Shown: positions 42,603-52,875, numbered from the stretch's first letter. The stretch is 64,000 bases of DNA from Miltoncostaea sp963771025 (GCA_963771025.1 CAVYRL010000008.1:1-64000); one strand, 5' to 3'. Numbers and translations are program-made. The notes: generated from the letters alone by a model not told the origin.

Positions 42603-42978
42603 ACTCCCTCCCAGCTCGTTTGATGTACAGCCGGACGTTTCGATGCCGCGCGCGGCACACCTTCATGACCGGCCTGTGAGCCCTGCGCGGTCGACGACCG
42701 CGAGGGGGCCGGAGGGGGCCCGGGGCGAGGTCTCGACGCGGCGGCCGCGCGGTGCTCGACGACGCGCTCCTCGGCGTCTCGACGTGCGTCATCGCGGCGC
42801 GCGTCTGCGGGGGTGCCGAGGTGTGGCCCCGCGCGCGTGGCGGCGGCGGGTCCGATGGTCCCGTCGCCGCCCCATGCCAGGAGCGGACGGCTCACTCGAC
42901 CGGCGGCGCGCTCCTCCGGTTGGAGGCATCCGGATCCTGCCCGCCGTCCGGGCGCCGCAAACCCACCCGCTGGTCCCG
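42603..42978. other. Gap without recognised gene
   Basis: These 376 bases contain no frame that I can support. The part next to 42602 holds the ribosome site and presumably the promoter of the DUF7144-like gene. The rest is very GC-rich, with long accidental frames in several registers. Confidence 0.5.
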
Positions 42979-43206
42979 CTACATCCCCTCGCCCCGGGTG
43001 ATCTCGGGGGCGGTCGGGAAACTGACGCCGCGGCGCTCCAGCACGTCCTCGATGTCCGAGACGAGCCCGAACGACGCCCCCACCGCCGCGCCTCCGTGGG
43101 GGTCGGAGGCGCTCAGGATCAGCCGCCGATGCTCCTTGAGCAGCCGGGCGTCCGACAGGCTCTCGAGGTCGGTGTCCTCGGTGATGCGGCGACCGAAGAG
43201 TCCCAT
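42979..43206 (-). CDS. Small hypothetical protein, 75 residues
   Basis: The 75-residue charged protein (MGLFGRRITEDTDLESLSD start, end APEITRGEGM) has two or three helices and no membrane span. I do not recognise a named family. Coding is supported by its balanced composition and compact form. It is divergent from the ATP-grasp gene at 43269, with 62 bases between them. Confidence 0.55.
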   Translation of the reverse strand: MGLFGRRITEDTDLESLSDARLLKEHRRLILSASDPHGGAAVGASFGLVSDIEDVLERRGVSFPTAPEITRGEGM

Positions 43207-43268
43207 GGCCGCACGCTATCTCACTCCCCGGGACAGCGTCACCCGCGGGCCGTGCATACTTGGCGTCG

Positions 43269-44390
43269 ATGCGCGACCCCTCGCACCGCGCCGGCGCCGT
43301 GCTGAGCAATGCCCGGCGGGCGACGGGCCGTACCCTGCGCATCGCCGGCGAGTTGCGCGCCGCCGCGCGCGCCCACCACGCGCCGGTGCACCGCGTGGCG
43401 CTGCGGGCCGTGCGGATGCAGCGCCGCGGTTGGTGGCTCGCCGACCTCGGCCCTCTCGGGTTGCTCGATCCGCGCACCGGCCCCGATGTCGAGCGGTGGG
43501 CGGTGTGCCCGGGCGACCTTACGCGCCTGCAGGATCGGCTCAACCCGGCCGGCGCGATCCCGACGGCCGAGGACAAGCGCCTGTTCGCGGAGGTCTGCGA
43601 ACGACAGGGAATCCCCACCCCGCCGGTGCTCGCGACCCTCGCGCGCGGCGCGCATCACCCCGAGACGGTACGGACGTGGGCGCGCGTGCTGGCCGAGGTG
43701 GCGCCCGGCGAGTTCGTGGTGAAGCCGGTCGACGGACACCGCGGAATCGGGGTGAGGGTGCTGCGGCGCACGCCGCGTGGCGCCCTCGACCACGTCGGGG
43801 AGGCATCCACGTGGATGGAGCTCGCCCAGTCGCTCGCGTCCGAGTCGTGGCGGTCGTTCGTCGTGCAGCCGCGCTACCACCCGCACCACGATCTCCTCGA
43901 GCTGAGCGGCCGCGACGTGCTGCAGACGGCCCGCGTGGTCACGCTGCGCGAGCGCGACGGCCGGATCCGGATCCTGATCGCGCTGCTGCGCATCGCCGTC
44001 GGGGCCCTGCCGGTCAACTCGTTCCGGTCGGGATCGACCCGCAACGCCCTCGCGACCGTATCCCTCGAGGGCGTCACCACGGCCGCCTACCAGCTTGTCG
44101 AGAGCGGCTTCGGGATCACCCCCATGCCGGTCCACCCGGTCACCGGGGCGCCCACGGTCGGGGTGCAGCTGCCCGAGTGGGACGCCGTCCTGGAGCTCGT
44201 GGGACGCGCGGCCGAGGCGTTCGCGCCCCTGCGGGCCGTGGGCTGGGACGTGGCGGTCACCGACGCCGGCGTGGTGCTGCTGGAGGCCAACGCGTGGTGG
44301 GCGATCCTGTCGTACCCGGACGGATCCTCGCTCCGGGTGCTGGAGGACCTTCGTCAGGCCGTCGCCGAGGAGACCCGGGCCGCGGCCTGA
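43269..44390 (+). CDS. ATP-grasp enzyme, sugar-transfer-associated type, copy 1
   Basis: The 373-residue protein fits the ATP-grasp family associated with sugar transfer (alpha-L-glutamate-ligase-like): a Trp-rich N-terminal part, TAEDKRLFAEVCERQGIPTPPV, the ATP-binding EFVVKPVDGHRGIGV (about residues 154-168), and a C-terminal GWDVAVTDAGVVLLEANAWW-like Mg-binding segment. Such enzymes join a carboxylate to an amine or thiol using ATP; the substrates are unknown. A paralogue of identical length (373 codons) faces it and the two 3' ends overlap by 37 bases. Confidence 0.8.
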   Translation: MRDPSHRAGAVLSNARRATGRTLRIAGELRAAARAHHAPVHRVALRAVRMQRRGWWLADLGPLGLLDPRTGPDVERWAVCPGDLTRLQDRLNPAGAIPTAEDKRLFAEVCERQGIPTPPVLATLARGAHHPETVRTWARVLAEVAPGEFVVKPVDGHRGIGVRVLRRTPRGALDHVGEASTWMELAQSLASESWRSFVVQPRYHPHHDLLELSGRDVLQTARVVTLRERDGRIRILIALLRIAVGALPVNSFRSGSTRNALATVSLEGVTTAAYQLVESGFGITPMPVHPVTGAPTVGVQLPEWDAVLELVGRAAEAFAPLRAVGWDVAVTDAGVVLLEANAWWAILSYPDGSSLRVLEDLRQAVAEETRAAA

Positions 44391-45475
44391 CGCAGGGCCT
44401 CGCGCACCGGCACCGAACCCCCGGCGGGATCCTGCAGCGGCGACCACCAGGCGTTGCCCTCGACGAGGACGGCGCCCTGTGCCGTCGCCGCGACGTCCCA
44501 TCCCACGGCCCGCAGGGGCGCGAACGCCCGGGCGGCCTGCTCCGCCAGCGCCCGGCACCCGTCCCAGTCCGGGACCCGCGTTCCGGCGATCGGCGCTCCG
44601 GTGACCGGGTGCTCGTCAACCCACACCAGGCCGAACCCGGAGGGCGCCACCCCGACCGCCCGGTCGAGGGTGCCGTCCGACCGCACCTGGGCGTGGATGT
44701 TGCCGGTTCCGCCGGCGCGATAGCTGTCGATCGGAACGCCCCCGGTCGCGATGCGAAGCCCGGCCCAGACGACCCGGGTCGGGCCGTCGTCGAGGCGCAG
44801 GGTCACGATGCGCAGGGTCTGGAGCACGTCCAGGCCACTCAATTCGACGATCTCAGGGTGGCTGTGCAGCCAGGGCTGCACGATCATCTCCGGCCACGGC
44901 TCGTCGGCGAGCGAGCGGGCCAGGTCGCCCCATGTCCGGCGCGGTCCGCGGAAATCGGCCGCCCCCTCGGGGGTGCGTGTCATCGCCCGGACGCCGATGC
45001 CGCGCGTGCCCTCCGAGGGCTTGACGAAGAACTCCGCGGGAGCGTCGCGCGAGAGGGTGTCGGCCCAGTCGCGCACGGTCCAGTGCCGGTCGCTGGAGCG
45101 GCGCAGGTCGGCGACGATGGGCGGCGTGGGCAGGCCGCGGCGCGCGCACATCGCGGCGAAGAGGCGCTTGTCCTCGACGCTCGCCACCGCGTTCCGGGGA
45201 TTGAGGCGCTCCTGCAGCGCGGTGAACTCACCCGGCCGCACGGCCCAGCCCTCGACGTCGCGACCCCCGTCGGGATCCAGCAGCCCGAGGTACGCCATGT
45301 CGCCGAGGCGCCACCCCCGCAACCTCAGCCGGGCGGCTCGCGCCGCGATCCTCGAGACGGGCGCGTCGTACTCGCGCGCCGCGTCGCGCAGACGGGCGAC
45401 CACGCGGCGCGGGCGCTCGAGGCTCTGCCCCACCGACTCCGGAATCACCGCTCGCATACCGCCCCCCGGCGCCAC
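44354..45475 (-). CDS. ATP-grasp enzyme, sugar-transfer-associated type, copy 2
   Basis: This 373-codon paralogue of the previous gene has the same order of motifs: SVEDKRLFAAMCARRGLPTPPI, EFFVKPSEGTRGIGV, LSGLDVLQTLRIVTLR and GWDVAATAQGAVLVEGNAWW. The two proteins align along nearly their full length by eye, so this is an inverted (convergent) duplication. An ATG seven codons in (45457) is an alternative start. The last 37 bases overlap copy 1 in antisense. The channel gene follows 17 bases after its stop position on the same strand but is read separately. Confidence 0.8.
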   Translation of the reverse strand: MAPGGGMRAVIPESVGQSLERPRRVVARLRDAAREYDAPVSRIAARAARLRLRGWRLGDMAYLGLLDPDGGRDVEGWAVRPGEFTALQERLNPRNAVASVEDKRLFAAMCARRGLPTPPIVADLRRSSDRHWTVRDWADTLSRDAPAEFFVKPSEGTRGIGVRAMTRTPEGAADFRGPRRTWGDLARSLADEPWPEMIVQPWLHSHPEIVELSGLDVLQTLRIVTLRLDDGPTRVVWAGLRIATGGVPIDSYRAGGTGNIHAQVRSDGTLDRAVGVAPSGFGLVWVDEHPVTGAPIAGTRVPDWDGCRALAEQAARAFAPLRAVGWDVAATAQGAVLVEGNAWWSPLQDPAGGSVPVREALRQAAARVSSATA

Positions 45476-45492
45476 CCCGACCCGCCGCGACG

Positions 45493-46308
45493 CTACACCC
45501 TGCGCCGGCCTCCCGTCGGCGACGACGCCGGGGGATCGTCCAGCACGTCCAGCGAGTTGACCCCCTCGCCGGAGAGGGGCATCAGCGAGTTGACGGCCAT
45601 CCGCTGCCCGCTCAGCGAGTACGGGGACACCACGTGGTGCACGCCGACGCGCCTCAGCTTGGACTCGGAATGCGGGTCGGCGGCGCGCGCCACCAGCACG
45701 AGGTTGGGATTCAGGGTCCGCGCGCTGAGCGCGATGAACGCGTTGATCGCGTCCGAGTCGACCGCGCAGATGATGCCCCGCGCGCGATGGATGCCGGCCT
45801 CCTCGAGGATGCCGTCGTTCTGCGGATCGGCGATCAGGAAGGGCACGCCGAGCTGCTCGAGCTCCTCCCGGGAGCGGTGGTCGATCTCGATCACCACCAC
45901 CTCGACCCCGCGGCCCTTGTACTCCTCCACGACGGCCCGTCCGACGCGGCCATAGCCGCAGAGCACGAAGTGCCCGCTCAATGCCTCCAATCGACGTTTC
46001 ATGCGACGCCTCCTCCGGCTCCGGGCGAGGTCGCCCGACGCGACTAGGTCACTTCCGATGCCCGCGGTCAGGACCACCGCGACGAGCAATCCCACCACCA
46101 GGCTCACCGAGAACAGCTCCGCGAAGGCGCCCGACGCCTCGGTGTCGCGGAAGCCGACGCCGCCCAGCGTGAGGATCGTCCAGTAGAAGGCGTCGACCGG
46201 CGTCGCCGAGTGGACGATCACGGTGTACCCGATCGTCCCGTAGACGATCAGGCTGATCGTCAGCGCCACGGGCAACCGGAAGCGCCTGATGATCTCGCGT
46301 GTCTCCAT
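45493..46308 (-). CDS. Two-helix ion channel with TrkA-N (RCK) domain and altered filter
   Basis: The 271-residue protein has two spans (about residues 13-32 and 66-88) around a pore helix, then a cytoplasmic RCK domain (GHFVLCGYGRVGRAVVEEY, the NAD-type Rossmann motif, from about residue 112, ending VVVIEID). This is the layout of MthK/TrkA-like potassium channels. The filter is atypical: TLGGVGFRD (residues 47-55) replaces T-x-T-T-V-G-Y-G-D, so the Gly-Tyr-Gly core becomes Gly-Phe-Arg. Ion selectivity for potassium is therefore doubtful. The ATG at 46308 is clear; the frame is open further upstream but that part is not coding-like. Confidence 0.82.
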   Translation of the reverse strand: METREIIRRFRLPVALTISLIVYGTIGYTVIVHSATPVDAFYWTILTLGGVGFRDTEASGAFAELFSVSLVVGLLVAVVLTAGIGSDLVASGDLARSRRRRRMKRRLEALSGHFVLCGYGRVGRAVVEEYKGRGVEVVVIEIDHRSREELEQLGVPFLIADPQNDGILEEAGIHRARGIICAVDSDAINAFIALSARTLNPNLVLVARAADPHSESKLRRVGVHHVVSPYSLSGQRMAVNSLMPLSGEGVNSLDVLDDPPASSPTGGRRRV

Positions 46309-46441
46309 GCACCGCCCCCCGGGCTCCTGCGCAGCTCGGTCGATCATGTCCCCGGGCCCGCGGAGGCGGATATCGCCCGAGGGCGAAACGTCACCCCTGG
46401 ATGTGCGGCCCCGGGGCCACCGGGGATGAGAGGATCGTGCG

Positions 46442-46618
46442 ATGAGCGCAACCTCCACACGCCGCCTCGCGTGGACCTCGTACGGCACCGCCGTCGGCCT
46501 GGCCCTCGGCACGGTGATCGCGCTGGCCACCGAGATCGACACCCTGGCGGCGGTGGGCGCGGCCGTCGGAGCGATCGGCGGTCTGATCATCGGGCGAGGA
46601 CGGGAGCGCAGGACATGA
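46442..46618 (+). CDS. Small membrane protein, 58 residues
   Basis: The 58-residue product (MSATSTRRLAWTSYG start) has two short hydrophobic segments (about residues 14-29 and 33-50) and a basic end (GRGRERRT). It resembles small actinobacterial membrane proteins of unknown role. Its TGA overlaps the ATG of the quinone oxidoreductase gene (ATGA), which supports expression. The gene is divergent from the channel gene. Confidence 0.6.
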   Translation: MSATSTRRLAWTSYGTAVGLALGTVIALATEIDTLAAVGAAVGAIGGLIIGRGRERRT

Positions 46619-47589
46619 GGGCGATCGTCATCTCCGAGTTCGGAGGCCCCGAGGTTCTCCGGGTCGCCGAGGTGCCCGATCCGCGTCCCGGCCCCGGTGA
46701 GGTGCTGCTCGAGGTCACGGCGACCGCGGTCAACCGGGCCGACCTGATGCAGCGCGAGGGCAACTACCCGCCGCCTCCGGGCGCGAGCGAGATCCCGGGC
46801 CTCGAGGCCTCGGGAATCGTGGCCGAGATCGGGCCCGGCGTCGAGGGCTGGGCCCCCGGCGATCGCGCGATGGCCCTCCTGGCCGGCGGCGGCTACGCCG
46901 AGCGCACCGTGGTCCCGGAGGGACAGCTGATGCGCGTCCCCGAGGGCCTGGACCTGGTGGCCGCGGCAGGCGTGCCCGAGGTTTTCCTCACCGCGTGGCA
47001 GTCGCTGGGGCGGCTCACCGCCCTGGCGCCCGGCGAGGTGATGCTGGTGCACGCCGCGGCCAGCGGCGTGGGCACCGCGGCGATCCAGGTGGCCCGCGAG
47101 CTCGGGGCGTCGAGCATCGGCACGGTGCGCGACGGGTCGAAGGCCGCGGCGATCGAGGCGCTCGGGGCCCACGCGATCGTGACCCCCGACGGCGCGTTCG
47201 CCGACACTGTGCGCGCGCTGACCGGCGACCGCGGAGCGGACGTGATCCTCGATCTGGTGGGCGCCGCCTACTGGGACGAGAGCGTTCGCGCCCTCGCCCG
47301 GCTCGGCCGCATCTCCCTGGTGGGCATGGTCGGGGGAACACGCGCCGAGATCGACCTCTCGCAGCTGCTGTGGCTCCAGGCCACCATCCGTGCCAGCACC
47401 ATCCGGTCGCGCACCCTCGACGAGAAGGCCGACCTGGCGCGCGATTTCGCCGAGTGGGGCACGCCGCGGCTGGCCGACGGGCGCCTGCGGCCGGTCATCG
47501 ACCGCGTGCTGCCCCTGGACCGGGCGTCCGAGGCCCACCGCATCGTCGGCGCCAACACGACGGTCGGCAAGGTCATCCTGGAAGTCTGA
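46615..47589 (+). CDS. NAD(P)H-quinone oxidoreductase, PIG3 type
   Basis: The 324-residue medium-chain reductase has the zinc-free quinone oxidoreductase layout: an N-terminal GroES-like fold (MRAIVISEFGGPEVL, AVNRADLMQREGNYPPPPGASEIPGLE, the PIG3 signature) and the nucleotide-binding motif HAAASGVGTAAIQVAR (about residues 144-159). It reduces quinones with NAD(P)H, probably in detoxification or redox balance. It is coupled to the small membrane protein upstream by ATGA. Confidence 0.9.
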   Translation: MRAIVISEFGGPEVLRVAEVPDPRPGPGEVLLEVTATAVNRADLMQREGNYPPPPGASEIPGLEASGIVAEIGPGVEGWAPGDRAMALLAGGGYAERTVVPEGQLMRVPEGLDLVAAAGVPEVFLTAWQSLGRLTALAPGEVMLVHAAASGVGTAAIQVARELGASSIGTVRDGSKAAAIEALGAHAIVTPDGAFADTVRALTGDRGADVILDLVGAAYWDESVRALARLGRISLVGMVGGTRAEIDLSQLLWLQATIRASTIRSRTLDEKADLARDFAEWGTPRLADGRLRPVIDRVLPLDRASEAHRIVGANTTVGKVILEV

Positions 47590-47656
47590 GGAACGTCCAG
47601 GCGATGCGATACGGTTCGTACGCTCTTTCCCTACCAGAGCATGGAACGGAGAACAG

Positions 47657-47800
47657 ATGAAGAAGCTGCTCGTGCTGCTCGCCCTTGCGGGCCTGGCCTA
47701 CTGGCTTGTCAAGGATCGCCTCGGCGGGGAGCCGGACGAGTTCGTCTTCACCGAGGCACCCCCGGCCACCGAGGGCGTCGAGCCCCCACCCGCCATCTAG
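47657..47800 (+). CDS. Small single-span protein, 47 residues
   Basis: The 47-residue protein (MKKLLVLLALAGLAYWLVKDR start) has one N-terminal span and an acidic Pro-rich tail ending PPPAI. It recalls actinobacterial DLW-39-type small membrane proteins in the first half but lacks their DLW tail. GGAGA lies eight bases before the ATG. Function unknown. Confidence 0.55.
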   Translation: MKKLLVLLALAGLAYWLVKDRLGGEPDEFVFTEAPPATEGVEPPPAI

Positions 47801-47819
47801 CGACGCCGGAGCCGGCCTG

Positions 47820-48316
47820 TTGGGCCTGCGCCTCGACGACGCGCACTCGGAGCTGATCGGCGCGGTCGAGCCGGAGCTCCGAGTGGCGGCGGAGGCCATC
47901 GGAATGGGTCTGCGCGCCGAGCTCGGGCGCCTCGCTCCGGGACTCACCCGTCCGCCCGAGACGGGCGGCGCCTCGGACGCGACGCTGCTGTCGCTCGACC
48001 TCGACCACGAGGGAGCGCCGGACGGGCTGTCGCTGATCGCGTGCGTCGCGGCCCATCGGGCCTACGTCGCCTCACGCGGCGCGCCCGAGGGTCTCAGCGC
48101 CGGCGCGCTGGCGCTGGCCCGGTTGCTGGTGTGGTCGCAGCGGGCCGCTCTGCTGGGCCCGGCGCCGCGGATCTCCTGGATCGGCCCGGCCCCACGCCGG
48201 CCGCAGGACACCGGCGACAATCTGCTGCTCGCCGCGCGCTGCTCACTCGACCTGCGCGGCGCGACCCGCAAGGCCGAGGCGGTCGCGCTGATCGCCCCGC
48301 CGGACCCCGCGGCCGA

Positions 48317-48320
<4 letters not shown>
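47820..48320 (+). CDS. Hypothetical protein, 166 residues
   Basis: No family is recognised. The protein (GLRLDDAHSELIGAVEPEL near the start) is largely helical with a central SLDLDHEGAPDGLSLI and a Trp in RISWIGPAP; no signal peptide or span. TTG 47820 is chosen because CCGGAG lies nine bases upstream and no ATG precedes the coherent segment. The gene converges on rpoD and the two stop codons share the palindrome CTAG (48317-48320). Confidence 0.55.
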
Positions 48321-49383
<1,063 letters not shown>

Positions 49384-49387
<4 letters not shown>

Positions 49388-51105
49388 GACTCGCTCCTGA
49401 GCGCGGCGCGTACCCGCCGGGCGAGGTCGAGCACCTCGAGGCGGCCCTTTTCGTCGCCGGACTCGCGCAGCTCGGCCGCGCGGCGCTCGAGCATCGGCAG
49501 CTCGACGCGGTAGGCGGCCTCGCGCAGCTCGGCAGGGCTCGGCGCGGTATCGGTGACGCCGACCCTCAGCGCGAGCGCGACGCCGGCAAGATCCTCGGGC
49601 CACGCGTCGAGATCGATCTCGCCGGCGCGGATCAGCTCGAAGGCGCGGCGGTGGCCCTCGACCTGGAACGCCTCGGGGGAGAGGCCGTCGAGATACTGGC
49701 GCGCCGTGTCGGGCAGCGCGACCGCCATGGTGAGGAAACGGCGCTCGCGGACCTCCTCGGGGGAGCTCTCCCGCTGGGGCAGGACCTGCTCGGGAAGGGC
49801 GCCCGTGCGCGACGACCGGCGAAGGCGCTCTTCCAACCCTTGAGACAGTTGAAGCAGGCTTGCGGTCAAGCGAACCCCTTCGTCCTTCTCCACCGAATCG
49901 GGAAACCGCCGCAGCAGCTCACCTATCGCCTCGAGGGCCGCCTCCCGTTCCCGCGGAGACCCTCCGGACCGTTCTACTCGTGATCGGATCAGGAAAGGTA
50001 CCAGAGGTTCTGACGAGTCGATCGCACGGGCCAGTATGGCCCTCCCCTCGTCCGTAGCGGCCAAATCGCCCGGATCCTGACCCTCCGGCAGCCTCACGGC
50101 AGACCATCCGAGGTTGACATCGGCCGCGGCCTCGACGCTCCGCCAGGCCGCATGCTCCCCGGCCGCGTCGCGATCGAAGCAGAGCTTGACCTCCGGCGCC
50201 CACCGTCGGAGTAGGCGAATCTGGTCGGTCGTCAGCGATGTGCCCATGCAGGCCACGGCGGATTCGACCCCGGCGGCCATCAGGCCCATGACGTCGGTGT
50301 ATCCCTCCGCCACGACGAAGTACTTCGTGCGCGCGGCGGCCACCCGGGCGCTCGCCAGCCCGAACAGCAGGCTCCGCTTCTTGAAGTTGGGCCCCTCGGG
50401 CGAGTTGACGTACTTGGCCCGCTGGTTGGGATCGAGCGTGCGCCCCCCGAACCCCTGCACCCTCCCCTGGCTGTCGGCGATCGGGAACATGATGCGCGAC
50501 TGGAAGAAGTCGCCGACCTGCCCGCCGCGCCGCCGCGCGAGACCCGCGTCGACCAGCTCATCGCGCCCGAAGCCCTCGCGCCCGGCCCGGCCCGAGAGCA
50601 CCGCGCCGCCGCCCGGTGCATAGCCCACCCGCAGGCTGCGCAGCATCTCCTGGGCGAAGCCGCGCTCGGCGAGGTAGGCGCGCGCCGGAGCCGCCTCGTC
50701 GGCGCCCCAGAGGTAGGCCGCGTAGAAGTCGGCCGCGCGGTCGAGCAGGCGGCGGCGGCGCTCCACCGCGGCGCGGCGCGCGGCCTCGTCAGGCGACTCC
50801 TCCTCGAAGGAGACCGGGATGCCGAAGCGCTCCGCCAGTCCCTGCACCGCCTCACCGAAGGTCGCCGCGCCCTCCTGCTCGCGCATCCATGTGATCGCGT
50901 CCCCCGTGGCGCCGCACCCGTGGCAGTAGTAGCGGCGGAAATCAGGGGGCAGCAGGCTGAACGAGGGCGAGCGCTCCTCGTGGAAGGGGCAGCGCCCCCA
51001 CCATCGCCCCCCGCGGCGCACCAGCTCGACACGGCCTCGCACCAGCTCCACCAGGTCCACTCCCTGGCGGACGGACTCGACGCTGTGGGGTGAGATCAGG
51101 GGCAT
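49384..51105 (-). CDS. dnaG: DNA primase DnaG
   Basis: The 573-residue primase makes RNA primers for DNA replication. An N-terminal zinc finger (CPFHEERSPSF then YYCHGCGATGD; C-x2-H and C-x2-C), the RNA polymerase core (about residues 105-360) with the Toprim segment VVAEGYTDVMGL and LCFDRDAAGEHA, and a short helicase-interaction tail are visible. The ATG has no good ribosome site, and a promoter must lie in the 100-base gap with divergent msrA. The stop overlaps the rpoD start. Confidence 0.95.
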
Positions 51106-51192
51106 ATGGTGAGACGGTGGGAGATCAGACCGGAAAGGATACGGGGCGCGCCAAACCCCTCCGTTCTATCGTTGATCGTGACGCACCGCGAC

Positions 51193-51198
51193 AGGAGG
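51193..51198 (+). promoter_or_regulatory. Ribosome binding site that decides the msrA start
   Basis: A perfect AGGAGG lies six bases before TTG 51205. This makes the TTG the likely start of msrA, in place of in-frame ATGs further upstream or downstream. Confidence 0.7.
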
Positions 51199-51204
51199 CA
51201 CACG

Positions 51205-51861
51205 TTGGGGCTCTTCTCACGCATGAAGGCTCAGATGCCCTCGCCCGAGGACGCCCTCCCGGGCCGGACGCAGAGCATGCCCGTCACCGCGCCGCACTTC
51301 GTTCTCGGCACGCCGATCGTGCCGCCGTTCCCCGAGGGACTCGAGCTCGCCCTGGTCGGCATGGGCTGCTTCTGGGGCGTCGAGCGGATCTTCTGGCAGA
51401 CCGAGGGCGTCTACACGACCGCCGTCGGCTACGCGGGTGGGTACACGCCCAACCCGACATACGAGGAGGTCTGCTCCGGGCGCACCGGCCACAACGAGGT
51501 CGCGCGCGTGGTGTTCGACCCCGCAGTCGTGTCGTACGAGGCCATCCTCAAGGAGTTCTGGGAGGGCCACGACCCGACCCAGGGCATGCGCCAGGGCAAC
51601 GACGCCGGCACGCAGTACCGCTCCGGCATCTACTGGTACAGCGAGCAGCAGCGGGAGATCGCCGAGGCCACGCGCGACGCCTACCAACTGCGGCTGGACG
51701 AGGCCGGATATGGGCCGATCACGACCGAGATCGTCGAGGCGCCCGAGTTCTACTACGCCGAGGACTACCACCAGCAGTACCTGGCGAAGGTGCCCAACGG
51801 CTACTGCGGCCTGGGCGGCACCGGCGTCACCTGCCCGGTCGGAGTGATCGCCGCCGACTGA
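51205..51861 (+). CDS. msrA: Peptide methionine-S-sulfoxide reductase MsrA
   Basis: MsrA repairs oxidised methionine (S form) in proteins using thioredoxin. The 218-residue protein has the nucleophilic Cys in GMGCFWGVER (about residue 55), the substrate-pocket segments and a C-terminal YCGLGGTGVTCPVG with resolving cysteines. The N-terminus (LGLFSRMKAQMPSPEDALPGR, TTG start) matches actinobacterial MsrA. The strong ribosome site six bases upstream fixes the TTG; ATGs at other positions lack one. The gene is divergent from dnaG and convergent with dgt. Confidence 0.93.
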   Translation: MGLFSRMKAQMPSPEDALPGRTQSMPVTAPHFVLGTPIVPPFPEGLELALVGMGCFWGVERIFWQTEGVYTTAVGYAGGYTPNPTYEEVCSGRTGHNEVARVVFDPAVVSYEAILKEFWEGHDPTQGMRQGNDAGTQYRSGIYWYSEQQREIAEATRDAYQLRLDEAGYGPITTEIVEAPEFYYAEDYHQQYLAKVPNGYCGLGGTGVTCPVGVIAAD

Positions 51862-51873
51862 TCGTCGCCCGGC

Positions 51874-51900
51874 GAGGGCCCCTGCTCAGAGGGGGCCCTC
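51874..51900. terminator. Bidirectional hairpin terminator between msrA and dgt
   Basis: GAGGGCCCC (51874-51882) and GGGGCCCTC (51892-51900) form a perfect nine-base-pair, all but one GC, stem with a nine-base loop. It lies just after the msrA stop and overlaps the end of the convergent dgt gene. No T-run follows on either side, as is usual in very GC-rich actinobacteria. Confidence 0.7.
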
Positions 51901-52875
51901 ACTGGGCATGAAGGTCTCGCGGTAGAGCCGCAGCGCATAGCGGTCGGTCATGCCGGACACGAAATCGGTGACGCGGGTCACCAGATCCTCCTCACGCGCC
52001 GGCGGCAGGCGCTGCGGGTGGTCGAGGAACCAGGCGAAGAGCGCTCTCACGACGCCCTGGGCGCGGTCGGCCTCCGTGCTCGCCGGCGGCGCCAGGTAGA
52101 CGTTCTGGAACATGAACCGGCGCAGGCGCATGAACGCCGCGCCGATGCGCTGGGACTGGCGGATCTCGTCGCCCTCGCGGCTGGAGTTGACCGTGTCCGC
52201 CACCAGGGTGGTCAGCCGCTGCGAGGTGGTGGTCCCCAGGATCGCGACGTCGTCGGGCGGGAGATCGCGCACCGAGATCACGCCTGCCCGCAGGGCGTCC
52301 TCGATGTCGTGGTTCACGTAGGCGATCCGGTCCATCAGGCGCACGATCTGCCCCTCGAGCGACATCGGGCGGCCGGATCCGGTGTGGTTGAGGATGCCGT
52401 CGCGGACGTCCTCGGTGAGGTTGAGGCCCTCTCCCCCGCGCTCGAGCACGTCGACGATCCGCAGGCTCTGGACGTTGTGCTCGTACCGCCGCCCGTACCG
52501 GTCGCGCAGGATCCCGTCGAGGGCCACTTCGCCGGCGTGGCCGAAGGGTGCGTGGCCGAGATCGTGGCCCATCGCGATCGCCTCCACCAGGTCCTCGTTG
52601 AGCTCGAGGGCGCGCGCGACCGTGCGCGCGACCGCCGAGACCTCGAGGGTGTGGGTGAGCCGGGTGCGGTAGTGATCGCCCGCCGGAGCCACGAACACCT
52701 GGGTCTTGTGCTTGAGCCGGCGGAACGACGTGGTGTGCAGGATGCGGTCGCGATCCCGCTGGAACGCGGTGCGGAAGGGGCAGGGCTCCTCGGGGTGGCG
52801 GCGCACGGCGTCGGCCGCCCGCGCGGCCCGCGGACCGAGCGGTGGCTCCCGCGACTCGATCCGCTGCCCGATCAT
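51886..52875 (-). CDS. dgt: Deoxyguanosinetriphosphate triphosphohydrolase-like protein
   Basis: The 329-residue HD-domain enzyme removes triphosphate from dNTPs, limiting the nucleotide pool. Motifs FRRLKHKTQVF, RLTHTLEVSAVAR, GHDLGHAPFGHAGE (the HD metal site) and YVNHDIEDALRAG are those of the short Dgt family. The ATG at 52875 has CGGAGGG directly upstream and overlaps the stop of the preceding unknown gene (ATGA). A perfect hairpin overlaps its 3' end. In many actinobacteria dgt lies immediately upstream of dnaG; here msrA intervenes. Confidence 0.93.
   Translation of the reverse strand: MIGQRIESREPPLGPRAARAADAVRRHPEEPCPFRTAFQRDRDRILHTTSFRRLKHKTQVFVAPAGDHYRTRLTHTLEVSAVARTVARALELNEDLVEAIAMGHDLGHAPFGHAGEVALDGILRDRYGRRYEHNVQSLRIVDVLERGGEGLNLTEDVRDGILNHTGSGRPMSLEGQIVRLMDRIAYVNHDIEDALRAGVISVRDLPPDDVAILGTTTSQRLTTLVADTVNSSREGDEIRQSQRIGAAFMRLRRFMFQNVYLAPPASTEADRAQGVVRALFAWFLDHPQRLPPAREEDLVTRVTDFVSGMTDRYALRLYRETFMPSEGPL

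Noticed and set aside
42752..45955. Plus-strand open frame of 1067 codons
   Set aside because: It covers the two ATP-grasp genes and part of the channel gene in other frames and has no recognisable domain; it is a GC-driven shadow.
51106..51204. Longer MsrA N-terminus from upstream in-frame ATG
   Set aside because: The extension is not family-like and the perfect AGGAGG before TTG 51205 identifies the start.
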